Shown here: piece after piece, positions 1 to 8,204 of the stretch
How positions within the stretch are numbered: the stretch's first letter is position 1
How the letters are laid out: each line of letters starts with the position of its first letter
DNA from: JAAAPF01 sp046541805
Lineage (GTDB): Bacteria; Pseudomonadota; Alphaproteobacteria; Geminicoccales; Geminicoccaceae
Assembly (NCBI GenBank): GCA_046541805.1
Contig: JBKHCM010000074.1
Location: 1 to 15,527 of the forward strand
Direction: 5' to 3'
Length of the DNA stretch: 15,527 nucleotides
The notes under the pieces: generated by a model
What the model was told of the DNA's origin: nothing
Seen by the model: the letters and a program-made list of their open reading frames with translations, nothing else
Database searches by the model: none
Made by a program: the position numbers and the translations under genes

Positions 1-350
1 AGCCACGGCGCGGGCGGGGCGCGGTACCAGCGCAGGCGCAACGCGACCCCGCCCGCGCGCCCCGCCAGCGTCGTGCCGCGCCGGCCCCAGGGGCGGGGCT
101 CGGCGGTGGCGGTGAAGCGAAAGGCGCGGACCCCGGGGGCGAGGTCGGCGCCGGCGACGGGCACGGTCGTCTCGAGCCGCGTGGGCGGGGCCAAGAGCGC
201 GTCACGTCGTCGCGCGTCGTCGCCGAGGCTGGCCACGAGGCGCCGTCGCCGCGCCGGGCCGATGCCGGGGTGAACCGCCAGCGGCGCGTCCAGAAGGGCG
301 GCGAGGCGGGTGGCGGGGGTTTCGTGGGAGAGCGGCTTGCTTGGCGACAC
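1..350 (-). CDS. recG: RecG-like ATP-dependent DNA helicase, N-terminal part (partial)
   Basis: Reading the minus strand from a GTG at 350 gives about 116 open codons that run off the left edge, so only the N-terminus is present. Residues 28-42 read PGIGPARRRRLASLG, the helix-hairpin-like motif that opens the RecG wedge region. A stretch resembling the 'DLL..PT' segment follows, and then a beta-rich part ending GVALRLRWYRAPPAPWL, which resembles the RecG OB-fold strand (DgtG.l.l.fF). The helicase motifs would lie outside the window. RecG remodels stalled forks and Holliday junctions. A divergent recG next to sdhE-mfd is a familiar alphaproteobacterial order, which supports the call. The match is loose: the usual acidic residue before the OB strand is not evident. 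The start is uncertain because no Shine-Dalgarno precedes the GTG; an in-frame CTG lies at 362 and an in-frame stop at 378-380. Confidence 0.6.
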   Translation of the reverse strand, partial: MSPSKPLSHETPATRLAALLDAPLAVHPGIGPARRRRLVASLGDDARRRDALLAPPTRLETTVPVAGADLAPGVRAFRFTATAEPRPWGRRGTTLAGRAGGVALRLRWYRAPPAPW

Positions 351-389
351 GGCGCGGATCAGATAGACGAGCGAGCCTTAATCAAGCGC

Positions 390-394
390 GGAGG
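390..394 (+). promoter_or_regulatory. Ribosome binding site for sdhE
   Basis: A perfect GGAGG sits 5 nt before the GTG at 400. It is the strongest Shine-Dalgarno near any start in the window and fixes the sdhE start. It lies in the roughly 49-bp divergent space shared with the recG-like gene, where any promoters for both directions must also fit. I could not assign convincing -35/-10 boxes. Confidence 0.6.
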
Positions 395-399
395 CGACC

Positions 400-666
400 G
401 TGGGTGAACCCTTGAGCGTGCGACGCAAGCGCTTGGCCTATCGCAGCCTCTACCGGGGCGTGCGGGAGAGCGACCTGATCTTTAGGCGCTTTCGCGACAC
501 CTGGCTCGATCAGCTCGACGAGGCCGATCTCGACCGCTTCGAGGCCCTCCTGGACGAGAGCGATCAGGACATCCTTTCCTGGGTGAGCGGCCGCGTGCCC
601 GTGCCCGAGCGCCACGACCACGACCTCTTCCGCCGTCTCGCCGAGGATCCGAGCCGCATCTCGTGA
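400..666 (+). CDS. sdhE: Succinate dehydrogenase flavinylation/assembly factor SdhE
   Basis: This small 88-residue cytoplasmic protein has the size and layout of the SdhE/SDHAF2 (DUF339) family, which helps attach FAD covalently to SdhA of succinate dehydrogenase. The family signature RGxxE is at residues 19-23 (RGVRE), followed by SDLIFRRF. The rest is the expected acidic helical bundle (DQLDEADLDRFEALLDESD, then DILSWVSGR). The GTG start is chosen because GGAGG lies 5 nt upstream. The stop overlaps the GTG of mfd by 4 bp (GTGA), so the two are probably translationally coupled. A pairing of sdhE with mfd is common in alphaproteobacteria and does not by itself imply a shared function. Confidence 0.9.
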   Translation: MGEPLSVRRKRLAYRSLYRGVRESDLIFRRFRDTWLDQLDEADLDRFEALLDESDQDILSWVSGRVPVPERHDHDLFRRLAEDPSRIS

Positions 667-3600
667 ACGACATCGCCGACACCGCGCCGTCGGCCCGCAC
701 GACGGCGCCCAGCGTCCGCCTGCCCGCCCGCCCGGTCGCCCACGCCCCCGAGGGCGCCGAGGCGCTCTTCGTCGCCGAACGGCTGCGCGAGCGCGCCGGT
801 GTGCACCTCCACATCGCCCGCGATTCCGGCCGCGGTGACCGCTTCGCCGAGACCGTCGCCTTCGCCGCGGGCGAGGTGGAGACCCTGGTCTTTCCGGCCT
901 GGGACTGCCTGCCCTACGACCGCGTGTCGCCGACGTCCGAGGTCATGGCGCAGCGCCTCGCCGTGCTGTCGCGGCTCGCCGAAGCGCCCACCGGACCGCT
1001 TTTGGTCGTCGCCACCGTCAACGCCATCCTGCAGTACCTGCCGCCGCCCGAGGCGATCGCCGGGGCGAAGTTGGCGGTGGCGCGCGGCCAGAAGGTCGAC
1101 CGCGGCGCCTTGATCGCGCAGCTCGAGGGCCTCGGCTATCGCCGCTGCGGGACGGTGGTGGAGGCGGGCGAGTACGCCGTGCGCGGCTCGCTCGTCGACA
1201 TCTACCCCACCGGCGGGGGCGAGCCGGTGCGGCTCGACTTCTTCGGCGCCGAGGTCGAGGCGATCCGCACCTTCGATCCCCTGACCCAGCGCTCGCTCGG
1301 CAGGAGCGAAGGCTTCCAGCTGACGCCCTTCTCCGAGGTCGTCCTCGATCCGGGCGCGATCGAGCGCTTCAAGGTCGGCTTTCTGCAACGCTTCGGCGCG
1401 GTCACCGACGACCCGCTGTTCGAGGCGGTGACGCAAGGCCGACCCTTCGCCGGCATGGAGCACTGGCTGCCGCTGTTCTACGACCGGCTGGTGACGCTGT
1501 TCGCCTATCTGCCCGAGGCGGTGCCCTGGTCCTTGGACGACCAGGCGGAGGCGGCGATCCGCGCCCGGCTCGACCTCGTCACCGAGCACTACGAGGCGCG
1601 CCTCGAAGCACCCCAGGGCGCGCAGTTCGGTGCGCCCTACCGCGCGCTCGAGCCGGAGCGGCTCTATCTCGACACCGCGACCCTCACCAAGGGGCTCGCG
1701 AGCGGCGAGGGGTTGCGCTTCTTCGCCGGCGAGGCGCCGCCGAGTGAAGGTGCGGGCTACGACGCCGGCGCGCGTCCCGGCCGCGATTTCGCGCCCGAGC
1801 GCAAGCAGCGCGAGGCGCCGCTGTTCGAGGCGGTGATCGAGCACGTGCGCGCGCTCGCGCGGACGCACGCGGCCGTCGTCGTCGCCGCCCAGAGCGAGGG
1901 TGCCCGCCACCGCCTCGAAGCGATGCTGCTCGAGGCCGGGCTCGAGGCGCTGCCGCCGGTGCGCGATCTCGACGCCGCGCGCGGTCGGGGACCGGTGAGC
2001 GCCGCCCTCGGCGTCGAGCACGGGCTCGTGCGCGGCGACGTCGCCATCGTCGCCGAGACCGACATCCTGGGCGAGCGGCTGCGTCGCCAGCGGCCGCGGC
2101 GGCGCAAGGGCGAGGAGATCATCTCCGAGATCACCGCGCTCAAGCAGGGCGATCTCGTCGTCCACCAGAGCCACGGGATCGGCCGCTTCGAGGGGCTCGA
2201 GGCGATCGACGTCGGCGGCGCTCCGCACGACTGCATCCGTCTGGTCTACGCCGCGGGCGACAAGCTGTTCGTGCCGGTCGAGAACCTCGAGATGCTCTCG
2301 CGCTACGGTTCGGCCGACGACAAGACCCAGCTCGACAAGCTGGGCGGTGCCGGCTGGCAGGCCAGGAAGGCCGCGGTCAAAAAGCGCATCCAGGAGCTCG
2401 CCGACGAACTCCTGCGCATCGCCGCCGAGCGCGAGCTCAAGCGCGGCCTGCAGATGGAGAAAACGGCCGGGCTCTACGAGGAGTTCTGCGCCCGCTTTCC
2501 CTTCGAGGAGACCGACGACCAGCTCGCCGCGATCGACGCCGTCGTGGCGGATTTGGCCTCGGGCCGGCCGATGGACCGCCTCGTCTGCGGCGATGTCGGC
2601 TTCGGCAAGACCGAGGTGGCGCTCCGCGCCGCCTTCATCGCGGCGATGTCGGGCCGCCAGGTGGCGGTGCTGGCGCCGACGACGCTGTTGGTGCGCCAGC
2701 ATTACCGCGTCTTTCAGGAGCGCTTTCAGGGATTTCCCTTAAAGCTCGCGATGATCTCGCGCTTCGTCCCCCAGCGCCAGGTGGCGAAGGTGAAAGAGGA
2801 ACTCGCCCGCGGCGAGGTGGACATCGTCATCGGCACCCATGCGCTGTTGGGCAAGTCGGTCGACTTCAAGAACCTCGGGCTCTTGGTCGTCGACGAGGAG
2901 CAGCATTTCGGCGTCGCGCACAAGGAGCGCTTGAAGCAGCTGCGCGCCGAGGTCCACGTCTTGACGATGACGGCGACGCCGATCCCGCGCACGCTGCAGA
3001 TGTCCTTGGGCGGGCTCAAGGACCTCTCGATCATCGCGACCCCGCCGGTGGACCGCCTGGCGGTGCGCAGCTTCGTCATGCCGGTGGATCAGGTGGTGAT
3101 CCGCGAGGCCTTGATGCGCGAGCATTTCCGCGGCGGACAGAGCTTCTACGTCTGCCCGCGCATCGAGGACCAGGCCAAGCTCGCCGACGACCTCAAAAAG
3201 CTCGTGCCCGAGCTCAAGCTCGGCGTCGCCCACGGCCGCATGAACGCCCGCGAGATCGAGGAGGTGATGGTCGCCTTCGACGACGGCACGCTCGACGTGC
3301 TGCTGGCGACCAACATCATCGAGAGCGGGCTGGACATCCCGCGGGCGAACACGCTGATCGTGCATCGCGCCGACCTTTTCGGCCTGGCGCAGCTCTATCA
3401 GCTCAGGGGCCGCATCGGCCGCGGCAAGGTCCGCGGCTACGCCTATTTCACGGTGCCGGCGAACCGGGTTCTGCGCGAGACCGCCGAGCGCCGTCTCAAG
3501 GTGATGGAGACCATCGACGGCCTGGGTGCGGGCTTTCAGGTCGCGAGCCACGACATGGACATCCGCGGCCAAGGTAATCTTTTGGGCGAAGCGCAGAGCG

Positions 3601-4157
3601 GCCATATCAAGGAGGTCGGCTTCGAGCTCTACCACCAGTTGCTCCAGGAGGCGCTCGAGGCCCGCCGCGCCGAGGGCTTGGGCGAGGCCGGCGAGACCGG
3701 CGAGGAGAGCTGGACGCCGCAGATCACCATCGACGTGCCGGCGATGATGCCCGAGGACTACGTCGCCGATCTCGACCTTCGGCTCTCGCTCTATCGCCGA
3801 CTGGCGGCCCTCGAGACCGGCGAGGAGGTGGAGGGGTTCGCCGCCGAGCTGATCGACCGCTTCGGAGCGCTGCCGCTCGAGACCGACAACCTCTTGGCGC
3901 TGGTGCGCCTGAAGCAGACCTGCAAGCGGGCCAATGTCGAGAAGCTGGACGCCGGTCCCAAGGGGCTCGTGCTCGCGTTCCGCGAGAACCAGTTCAGCCA
4001 TCCGGAGCGCTTGGTGCCGTTGATCGCGGACAGTCGGGGGCGTATTCGGGTTCGCCCGGACCACAAGCTCGTGCTCTCCCAGGAGACCGGGTCTCCGGCC
4101 GAGCGACTGGCGCGTGCGCAGTCGTTCGTGCAGCAACTCGCCGATCTGGCCGCATGA
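663..4157 (+). CDS. mfd: Transcription-repair coupling factor Mfd
   Basis: The 1164-residue length is right for full-length Mfd, which pushes stalled RNA polymerase off lesions and recruits UvrA. The N-terminal UvrB-like module is present (FPAWDCLPYDRVSPT near residues 80-93; TFDPLTQRSL in the UvrA-binding part). A CarD-like RNA polymerase-interaction domain follows (GDLVVHQSHGIGRFEG near 494-509, through FVPVENLEMLSRYG). The RecG-type translocase motor has Walker A GDVGFGKTE at 643-651, DEEQ at 744-747, TMTATPIPRT at 768-777 and QLYQLRGRIGRG at 910-921. The TRG-like segment (SHDMDIRGQGNLLGE) and the C-terminal inhibitory domain starting near MMPEDYVADLDLRLSLYRR (about 1028) are both there, so the gene looks complete. 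The GTG start overlaps the sdhE stop. The next gene starts 1 nt after the mfd stop. Confidence 0.97.
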   Translation: MNDIADTAPSARTTAPSVRLPARPVAHAPEGAEALFVAERLRERAGVHLHIARDSGRGDRFAETVAFAAGEVETLVFPAWDCLPYDRVSPTSEVMAQRLAVLSRLAEAPTGPLLVVATVNAILQYLPPPEAIAGAKLAVARGQKVDRGALIAQLEGLGYRRCGTVVEAGEYAVRGSLVDIYPTGGGEPVRLDFFGAEVEAIRTFDPLTQRSLGRSEGFQLTPFSEVVLDPGAIERFKVGFLQRFGAVTDDPLFEAVTQGRPFAGMEHWLPLFYDRLVTLFAYLPEAVPWSLDDQAEAAIRARLDLVTEHYEARLEAPQGAQFGAPYRALEPERLYLDTATLTKGLASGEGLRFFAGEAPPSEGAGYDAGARPGRDFAPERKQREAPLFEAVIEHVRALARTHAAVVVAAQSEGARHRLEAMLLEAGLEALPPVRDLDAARGRGPVSAALGVEHGLVRGDVAIVAETDILGERLRRQRPRRRKGEEIISEITALKQGDLVVHQSHGIGRFEGLEAIDVGGAPHDCIRLVYAAGDKLFVPVENLEMLSRYGSADDKTQLDKLGGAGWQARKAAVKKRIQELADELLRIAAERELKRGLQMEKTAGLYEEFCARFPFEETDDQLAAIDAVVADLASGRPMDRLVCGDVGFGKTEVALRAAFIAAMSGRQVAVLAPTTLLVRQHYRVFQERFQGFPLKLAMISRFVPQRQVAKVKEELARGEVDIVIGTHALLGKSVDFKNLGLLVVDEEQHFGVAHKERLKQLRAEVHVLTMTATPIPRTLQMSLGGLKDLSIIATPPVDRLAVRSFVMPVDQVVIREALMREHFRGGQSFYVCPRIEDQAKLADDLKKLVPELKLGVAHGRMNAREIEEVMVAFDDGTLDVLLATNIIESGLDIPRANTLIVHRADLFGLAQLYQLRGRIGRGKVRGYAYFTVPANRVLRETAERRLKVMETIDGLGAGFQVASHDMDIRGQGNLLGEAQSGHIKEVGFELYHQLLQEALEARRAEGLGEAGETGEESWTPQITIDVPAMMPEDYVADLDLRLSLYRRLAALETGEEVEGFAAELIDRFGALPLETDNLLALVRLKQTCKRANVEKLDAGPKGLVLAFRENQFSHPERLVPLIADSRGRIRVRPDHKLVLSQETGSPAERLARAQSFVQQLADLAA

Positions 4158-4158
4158 G

Positions 4159-5088
4159 ATGAGCGTCTTCGTCTATTCCCACGAGGTGGGCACCCGCCAC
4201 GATCCCGGCCCCGGCCACCCCGAGGCGCCGATCCGCTTGAAGCGCGTCCTCGCCGCCCTGGACGCGGCCGCGGGCGTGAAGCTCGAGCGCCGCGTCGCCG
4301 AGAAGGCCGCGCGCGACGATCTCCTGCGGGTGCACACGCCGGGCCACGTTGCCGGCATCCTCGATCAGGTGCCGCGCGACGGCCGCATGCCGATCGACAT
4401 GGACACCTGGCTCAGCCCGGCGTCCGGCGAGGCGGCGCTCAGGGCCGCCGGCGCCGCGGTGCAGGCGACCGACGCCGTCTTGAAGGGCGGAACCCGGCGC
4501 GCCTTCGTCGCGATGCGCCCGCCCGGCCACCACGCCGAAGCGGCGGTGGCGATGGGCTTTTGCTTCTTCAACAACGTCGCCGTCGCCGCCGCGCGCGCCC
4601 TGGAGGTCCATGGTCTCGCGCGCGTCGCCGTGCTCGACTTCGACGTCCACCACGGCAACGGCACGCAGGCCATCTTCGAGAGCGTGCCGCAGGTGATGTA
4701 CGCCTCGATCCACCAGGCACCGCTGTTCCCGGGCACGGGACGCGAGGACGAGACCGGGCTCGGCAACCTCGTCAACAGCTGCGTCGCGGCCGGCACCGAC
4801 GGGCCGCGCTGGCGCCGTGCGCTCGAAGACCGCATCCTGCCGGCGCTCGACAGCTTCGCGCCCGAACTCGTCTTCATCTCCGCCGGCTTCGACGCCCACG
4901 CCGCCGATCCGCTCGCCAACGTCATGCTCGGCGAGGCCGACTTCGCCTGGGTCACCGAGCGCGTGGTCGAGCTCGCCGAGCGCCACGCCCAAGGCCGCGT
5001 CGTCTCCACCCTCGAAGGCGGCTACGACCCCGATGCGCTCGTGCGCTCGGTGATGGCGCATCTGAAGGCGCTCGAGGATCGGGCATGA
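4159..5088 (+). CDS. Histone deacetylase family zinc amidohydrolase
   Basis: This 309-residue protein of the HDAC/AcuC/acetylpolyamine amidohydrolase superfamily removes acyl groups from amines, using a metal site. The catalytic landmarks are intact: MRPPGHHAE at 119-127 with the paired active-site histidines H124/H125; DFDVHHGNG at 160-168 with metal ligands D162 and H164; SAGFDAH at 241-247 with ligand D245; and LEGGY at 285-289 with the transition-state tyrosine Y289. The ATG at 4159 gives the natural N-terminus SVFVYSHEVGTRHD and lies 1 nt after the mfd stop; an upstream in-frame ATG at 4114 would overlap mfd by 44 bp. The stop overlaps the xseB ATG by 4 bp. The substrate is unknown: bacterial homologues act on acetyl-lysine, acetylpolyamines or related amides. 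Its place before xseB-ispA-dxs recurs in alphaproteobacteria, but the reason is unclear. Confidence 0.9.
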   Translation: MSVFVYSHEVGTRHDPGPGHPEAPIRLKRVLAALDAAAGVKLERRVAEKAARDDLLRVHTPGHVAGILDQVPRDGRMPIDMDTWLSPASGEAALRAAGAAVQATDAVLKGGTRRAFVAMRPPGHHAEAAVAMGFCFFNNVAVAAARALEVHGLARVAVLDFDVHHGNGTQAIFESVPQVMYASIHQAPLFPGTGREDETGLGNLVNSCVAAGTDGPRWRRALEDRILPALDSFAPELVFISAGFDAHAADPLANVMLGEADFAWVTERVVELAERHAQGRVVSTLEGGYDPDALVRSVMAHLKALEDRA

Positions 5089-5342
5089 GCGACGGGGCGG
5101 CGCCGACGCCGGTGGCGGAGCTCAGCTTCGAGCAGGCGCTCGCCGAGCTCGAGGCCATCGTCGACCGCCTCGACCGCGGCGAGATTGCGCTCGAGCAGTC
5201 GATCGAGGCCTACGAGCGCGGCACCGCGCTGCGGCGCCACTGCGAGCACAAGCTCGCCCAGGCGCGGCTGCGGGTCGCGCGCCTGGTCGAGGACGAGGAC
5301 GGCGCGGTCGGCACCGAACCGCTGGATCCGGAGGCGTCGTGA
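5085..5342 (+). CDS. xseB: Exodeoxyribonuclease VII small subunit XseB
   Basis: An 85-residue protein with the typical XseB helical hairpin: SFEQALAELEAIVDRLDRGE at residues 14-33, then ALEQSIEAYERGTALRRHC and the helix with KLAQARLRV. XseB bundles around the extended helices of XseA to form exonuclease VII, which degrades single-stranded DNA from both ends in the cytoplasm. The acidic tail (EDEDGAVGTEPLDPEAS) is usual. The ATG overlaps the stop of the deacetylase gene (ATGA), and its own stop overlaps the ispA GTG (GTGA), so translation is probably coupled on both sides. xseA is not in the window. xseB placed directly before ispA is widespread in proteobacteria. Confidence 0.95.
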   Translation: MSDGAAPTPVAELSFEQALAELEAIVDRLDRGEIALEQSIEAYERGTALRRHCEHKLAQARLRVARLVEDEDGAVGTEPLDPEAS

Positions 5343-6241
5343 GCGAGACCCATCAAAGCGCCACCCTCGAGATGGTGCGCCACGTCGTCCAGCCGCTGAT
5401 CGAGGCGGAGCTCGACCGCCTGGTGCCCGAAAACGGGGACGGCGCGCCGAAGCTCGCTCGCGCGATGCGCTACGCCCTGCACGCCGGCGGCAAGCGGGTG
5501 CGGCCGCTGTTGGCGGTGATGAGCGGGCGGCTGTTCGATGTCCCCGACGTGGCGACGGTGCGCATCGGGGCGGCGGTCGAATGCCTGCACACCTATTCGC
5601 TGATCCACGACGACCTGCCGGCGATGGACGACGCCGCCGAACGGCGCGGCCAACCGGCGCTCCATCGCGCCTTCGACGAGGCCACCGCCGTCCTCGCCGG
5701 CGACGCGCTGCAGGCGCTGGCCTTCGAGGCGGTGACCGACCCGACCCTGCCGCTTCGCGGCGAAGCCCGCGCCCAGCTCGCCCACGGCCTGGCGCTGGCC
5801 GCCGGCATGGCGGGCATGTGCGGCGGGCAGATGCTCGACCTGGACGCCGGCGCGGACAGCGACCTCGACGCCGTGCGCAACCTGCAGGCGCTCAAGACCG
5901 GTGCGCTCATCACCTTCGCGTGTGAGGCCGGCGCCATCGCCGGGGCCGCCGGGGAGGCCGACCGGATCGCGCTCAGGGCGTACGGACGGGCCGTTGGTGC
6001 CGCTTTTCAGATCCGCGACGATCTGCTCGACGTCCAAGGTGACGCCTCCTTGGTAGGCAAGGACCTCGGGCGGGACCTGGCGCAGGCGAAGGCGACGTTC
6101 GTGCACGTGCTCGGCGTGGAGGGTTCGACGCGGGAACTGAACCGGCAAGTGGACACGGCGGTGGACGCGTTGGCACGCTTCGGCGACGCGGCCGCCCCGC
6201 TCGAGGAGCTGGCCCGTTACATCGCGGCGCGCGCCAGCTGA
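5339..6241 (+). CDS. ispA: Farnesyl diphosphate synthase (short-chain polyprenyl synthase)
   Basis: A 300-residue trans-polyprenyl synthase that condenses isopentenyl diphosphate with dimethylallyl and then geranyl diphosphate to farnesyl diphosphate, the C15 unit needed for squalene. The GGKRVRP substrate-binding motif is near residues 50-56. The first aspartate-rich motif DDLPAMDD is at 91-98, with its two-residue insert (DDxxxxD) typical of bacterial type II FPP synthases, and the second, DDLLD, is at 227-231 after FQIR. The chain-length region (ECLHTYSLIH) is compatible with FPP but does not exclude geranylgeranyl diphosphate synthase. The GTG start overlaps the xseB stop by 4 bp. Location upstream of dxs and the squalene genes fits a supply role for hopanoids as well as quinones and undecaprenyl phosphate. 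Confidence 0.93.
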   Translation: MSETHQSATLEMVRHVVQPLIEAELDRLVPENGDGAPKLARAMRYALHAGGKRVRPLLAVMSGRLFDVPDVATVRIGAAVECLHTYSLIHDDLPAMDDAAERRGQPALHRAFDEATAVLAGDALQALAFEAVTDPTLPLRGEARAQLAHGLALAAGMAGMCGGQMLDLDAGADSDLDAVRNLQALKTGALITFACEAGAIAGAAGEADRIALRAYGRAVGAAFQIRDDLLDVQGDASLVGKDLGRDLAQAKATFVHVLGVEGSTRELNRQVDTAVDALARFGDAAAPLEELARYIAARAS

Positions 6242-6262
6242 CGACAACAAGCGATGCGCGGT

Positions 6263-6268
6263 GAGAGG
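6263..6268 (+). promoter_or_regulatory. Candidate ribosome binding site for dxs
   Basis: GAGAGG lies 3 nt before the ATG at 6272. The spacing is short. No purine-rich box precedes the alternative ATG at 6254, so this site tips the choice toward 6272. It sits in the 30-bp ispA-dxs gap. Confidence 0.35.
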
Positions 6269-6271
6269 CCT

Positions 6272-8194
6272 ATGTCGGCGACCGAGCTTTTGGATACCGT
6301 TTTGGACCCGGCCGATCTGCGGCGGCTGCCGCCGGAGCGGCTGCACGAGCTGGCCGACCAGCTCCGCGAGGAAACGATCGACGCCGTCTCCGGTACCGGC
6401 GGCCATCTCGGCGCCGGCCTCGGCGTCGTCGAGCTCACCGTGGCGCTGCACTACGTCTTCGACACGCCGCGCGACAAGCTGATCTGGGACGTCGGCCACC
6501 AGGCCTATCCGCACAAGATCCTCACCGGTCGCCGCGACCGCATCCGCACGATCCGCCAGCCGGGTGGGCTGTCGGGCTTCACCAAGCGCGCCGAGAGCAT
6601 CTACGACCCCTTCGGTGCCGCCCACAGCTCGACCTCGATCTCCGCCGGCCTCGGCATGGCGGCGGCGCGCGACCTCGCCCGCGACCACTACAACGTCGTC
6701 GCCGTCATCGGCGACGGCGCGATGACGGCGGGCATGGCCTACGAGGCGATGAACAACGCCGGCGCGTCCAAGTCGCGGCTGATCGTCATCCTCAACGACA
6801 ACGACATGTCGATCGCGCCCAACGTCGGCGCGCTCAACCATTACCTCTCCCGCGTCGTCTCCTCGAGCAGCTACCGCTCGATGCGCCATGTCGCCAAGGA
6901 GATCACCCGGCGTTTTCCGAAGACGCTGGCTCAGGCGGCCGCCCGCACCGAGGAGTACGCCCGTGGCCTGCTCACCGGTGGCACGCTCTTCGAGGCGCTG
7001 GGCTTTTACTATGTCGGCCCACTCGACGGCCACAACATCGAGCACCTGGTGCCGGTCCTGGAGAACGTCCGCGACAACTGCAATTCGGGCCCCGTGCTCG
7101 TCCACGTCGTGACCGAGAAGGGGCGCGGCTTCGGACCGGCCAAGTCGGCGCTCGACAAGTGCCACGCCGTCGGCAAGTTCGATCCCGAAACCGGCCGCGA
7201 GCAGGCGAAGAGCAGCAACGCGCCGAGCTATACCGGCGTCTTCGCCAAGGCGCTGATCGCCGAGGGCGAGCGCGACGAGCGCGTCGTCGGCATCACCGCG
7301 GCCATGCCCGACGGCACCGGCATCGCCAAGTTCCAGGAGCGCTTCAAGGAACGCACCTTCGACGTCGGCATCGCCGAGCAGCACGCCGTGACCTTCGCCG
7401 CCGGCATGGCGGCGCAGGGCATGAAGCCCTTCTGCGCGATCTACTCGACCTTCCTGCAACGCGCCTACGATCAGGTCGTCCACGACGTCGCGATCCAGAA
7501 CCTGCCGGTGCGCTTCGCGCTCGACCGCGCGGGGCTCGTCGGCGCCGACGGCGCCACCCACGCCGGCTCCTTCGATCTGGCCTATCTCGGCTGTTTGCCC
7601 AACTTCACGATCATGGTGCCCGCGGACGAGGCCGAGCTGATGCACATGGTCGCCACCGCGGCGGCCCATGACGGCGGACCCTCGGCGGTGCGCTACCCGC
7701 GCGGCGAGGGTGTGGGCGTGGAGCTTCCCGAGCGCGGCGAGCCCTTGGAGATCGGCCGCGGCCGGGTGCTGCGCGAGGGCAGCTCGGTGGCGCTCGTCGG
7801 GCTCGGCCCGCGCGCCTACGAGTGTCTCGCCGCCGCCGAGCAGCTGGAGCGCCGGGGCATCAGCGCCACCGTCGTCGACCCGCGCTTCGCCAAGCCGCTC
7901 GACCGCGAGCTGCTCGTCGGCGTCGCCCGCGAGCATCGGCTCGTGCTGACGGTGGAGGAGGGGTCCGTCGGCGGCTTCGGTAGCGCCGTGCAGCAGCTCC
8001 TGCTCGACGCGGGTGTCCTCGACGACGGCGCCGTGAAGCTGCGCAGCCTCGTCCTCCCCGATCGCTTCATGGATCAGGGCACGCCCGCGGGCATGTACGT
8101 CGAAGCCGGGCTGGATGCGAAGGCGATCCTCGCCCGCGTGCTCGAGCTGCTCGATCCGGCCGAGCCGCAGCGCGCGGGCTCCGCCGCCTGCTGA
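6272..8194 (+). CDS. dxs: 1-deoxy-D-xylulose-5-phosphate synthase
   Basis: A 640-residue thiamine-diphosphate enzyme that joins pyruvate and glyceraldehyde 3-phosphate to make DXP, the committed and usually flux-setting step of the MEP isoprenoid pathway. Visible motifs: GGHLGAGLGVVELTVALHY with the conserved histidine H45; TPP/Mg motif GDGAMTAG starting at 147, followed by LNDNDMSI; the catalytic glutamate E369 in DVGIAEQHAVTFAAGMA; and DRAGLVGADGATHAG in the pyrimidine domain. The C-terminal transketolase-like domain is complete. ATG 6272 gives the family-like start MSATELLDTVLDPADLRRL; ATG 6254 would add six residues but has no Shine-Dalgarno. There are 30 bp to ispA and 10 bp to hpnC. Many relatives have a tlyA-type gene next, whereas here hopanoid genes follow. 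Confidence 0.97.
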   Translation: MSATELLDTVLDPADLRRLPPERLHELADQLREETIDAVSGTGGHLGAGLGVVELTVALHYVFDTPRDKLIWDVGHQAYPHKILTGRRDRIRTIRQPGGLSGFTKRAESIYDPFGAAHSSTSISAGLGMAAARDLARDHYNVVAVIGDGAMTAGMAYEAMNNAGASKSRLIVILNDNDMSIAPNVGALNHYLSRVVSSSSYRSMRHVAKEITRRFPKTLAQAAARTEEYARGLLTGGTLFEALGFYYVGPLDGHNIEHLVPVLENVRDNCNSGPVLVHVVTEKGRGFGPAKSALDKCHAVGKFDPETGREQAKSSNAPSYTGVFAKALIAEGERDERVVGITAAMPDGTGIAKFQERFKERTFDVGIAEQHAVTFAAGMAAQGMKPFCAIYSTFLQRAYDQVVHDVAIQNLPVRFALDRAGLVGADGATHAGSFDLAYLGCLPNFTIMVPADEAELMHMVATAAAHDGGPSAVRYPRGEGVGVELPERGEPLEIGRGRVLREGSSVALVGLGPRAYECLAAAEQLERRGISATVVDPRFAKPLDRELLVGVAREHRLVLTVEEGSVGGFGSAVQQLLLDAGVLDDGAVKLRSLVLPDRFMDQGTPAGMYVEAGLDAKAILARVLELLDPAEPQRAGSAAC

Positions 8195-8204
8195 GCGGCG
8201 GATC

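Noticed and set aside
73..273. A 66-codon plus-strand frame in the first 300 bases.
   Set aside because: It is highly basic and low-complexity, lacks a Shine-Dalgarno, and is antisense to the RecG-like frame.
564..2702. A 712-codon minus-strand open frame opposite the first half of mfd.
   Set aside because: It is a shadow of mfd with a biased composition and no domain pattern; the plus strand encodes intact Mfd motifs.
2739..4136. A 465-codon minus-strand open frame opposite the second half of mfd, and similar ones opposite the hpn genes (for example 11015-12565 and 12204-13397).
   Set aside because: Same GC-driven artefact; no start context or recognisable motif.
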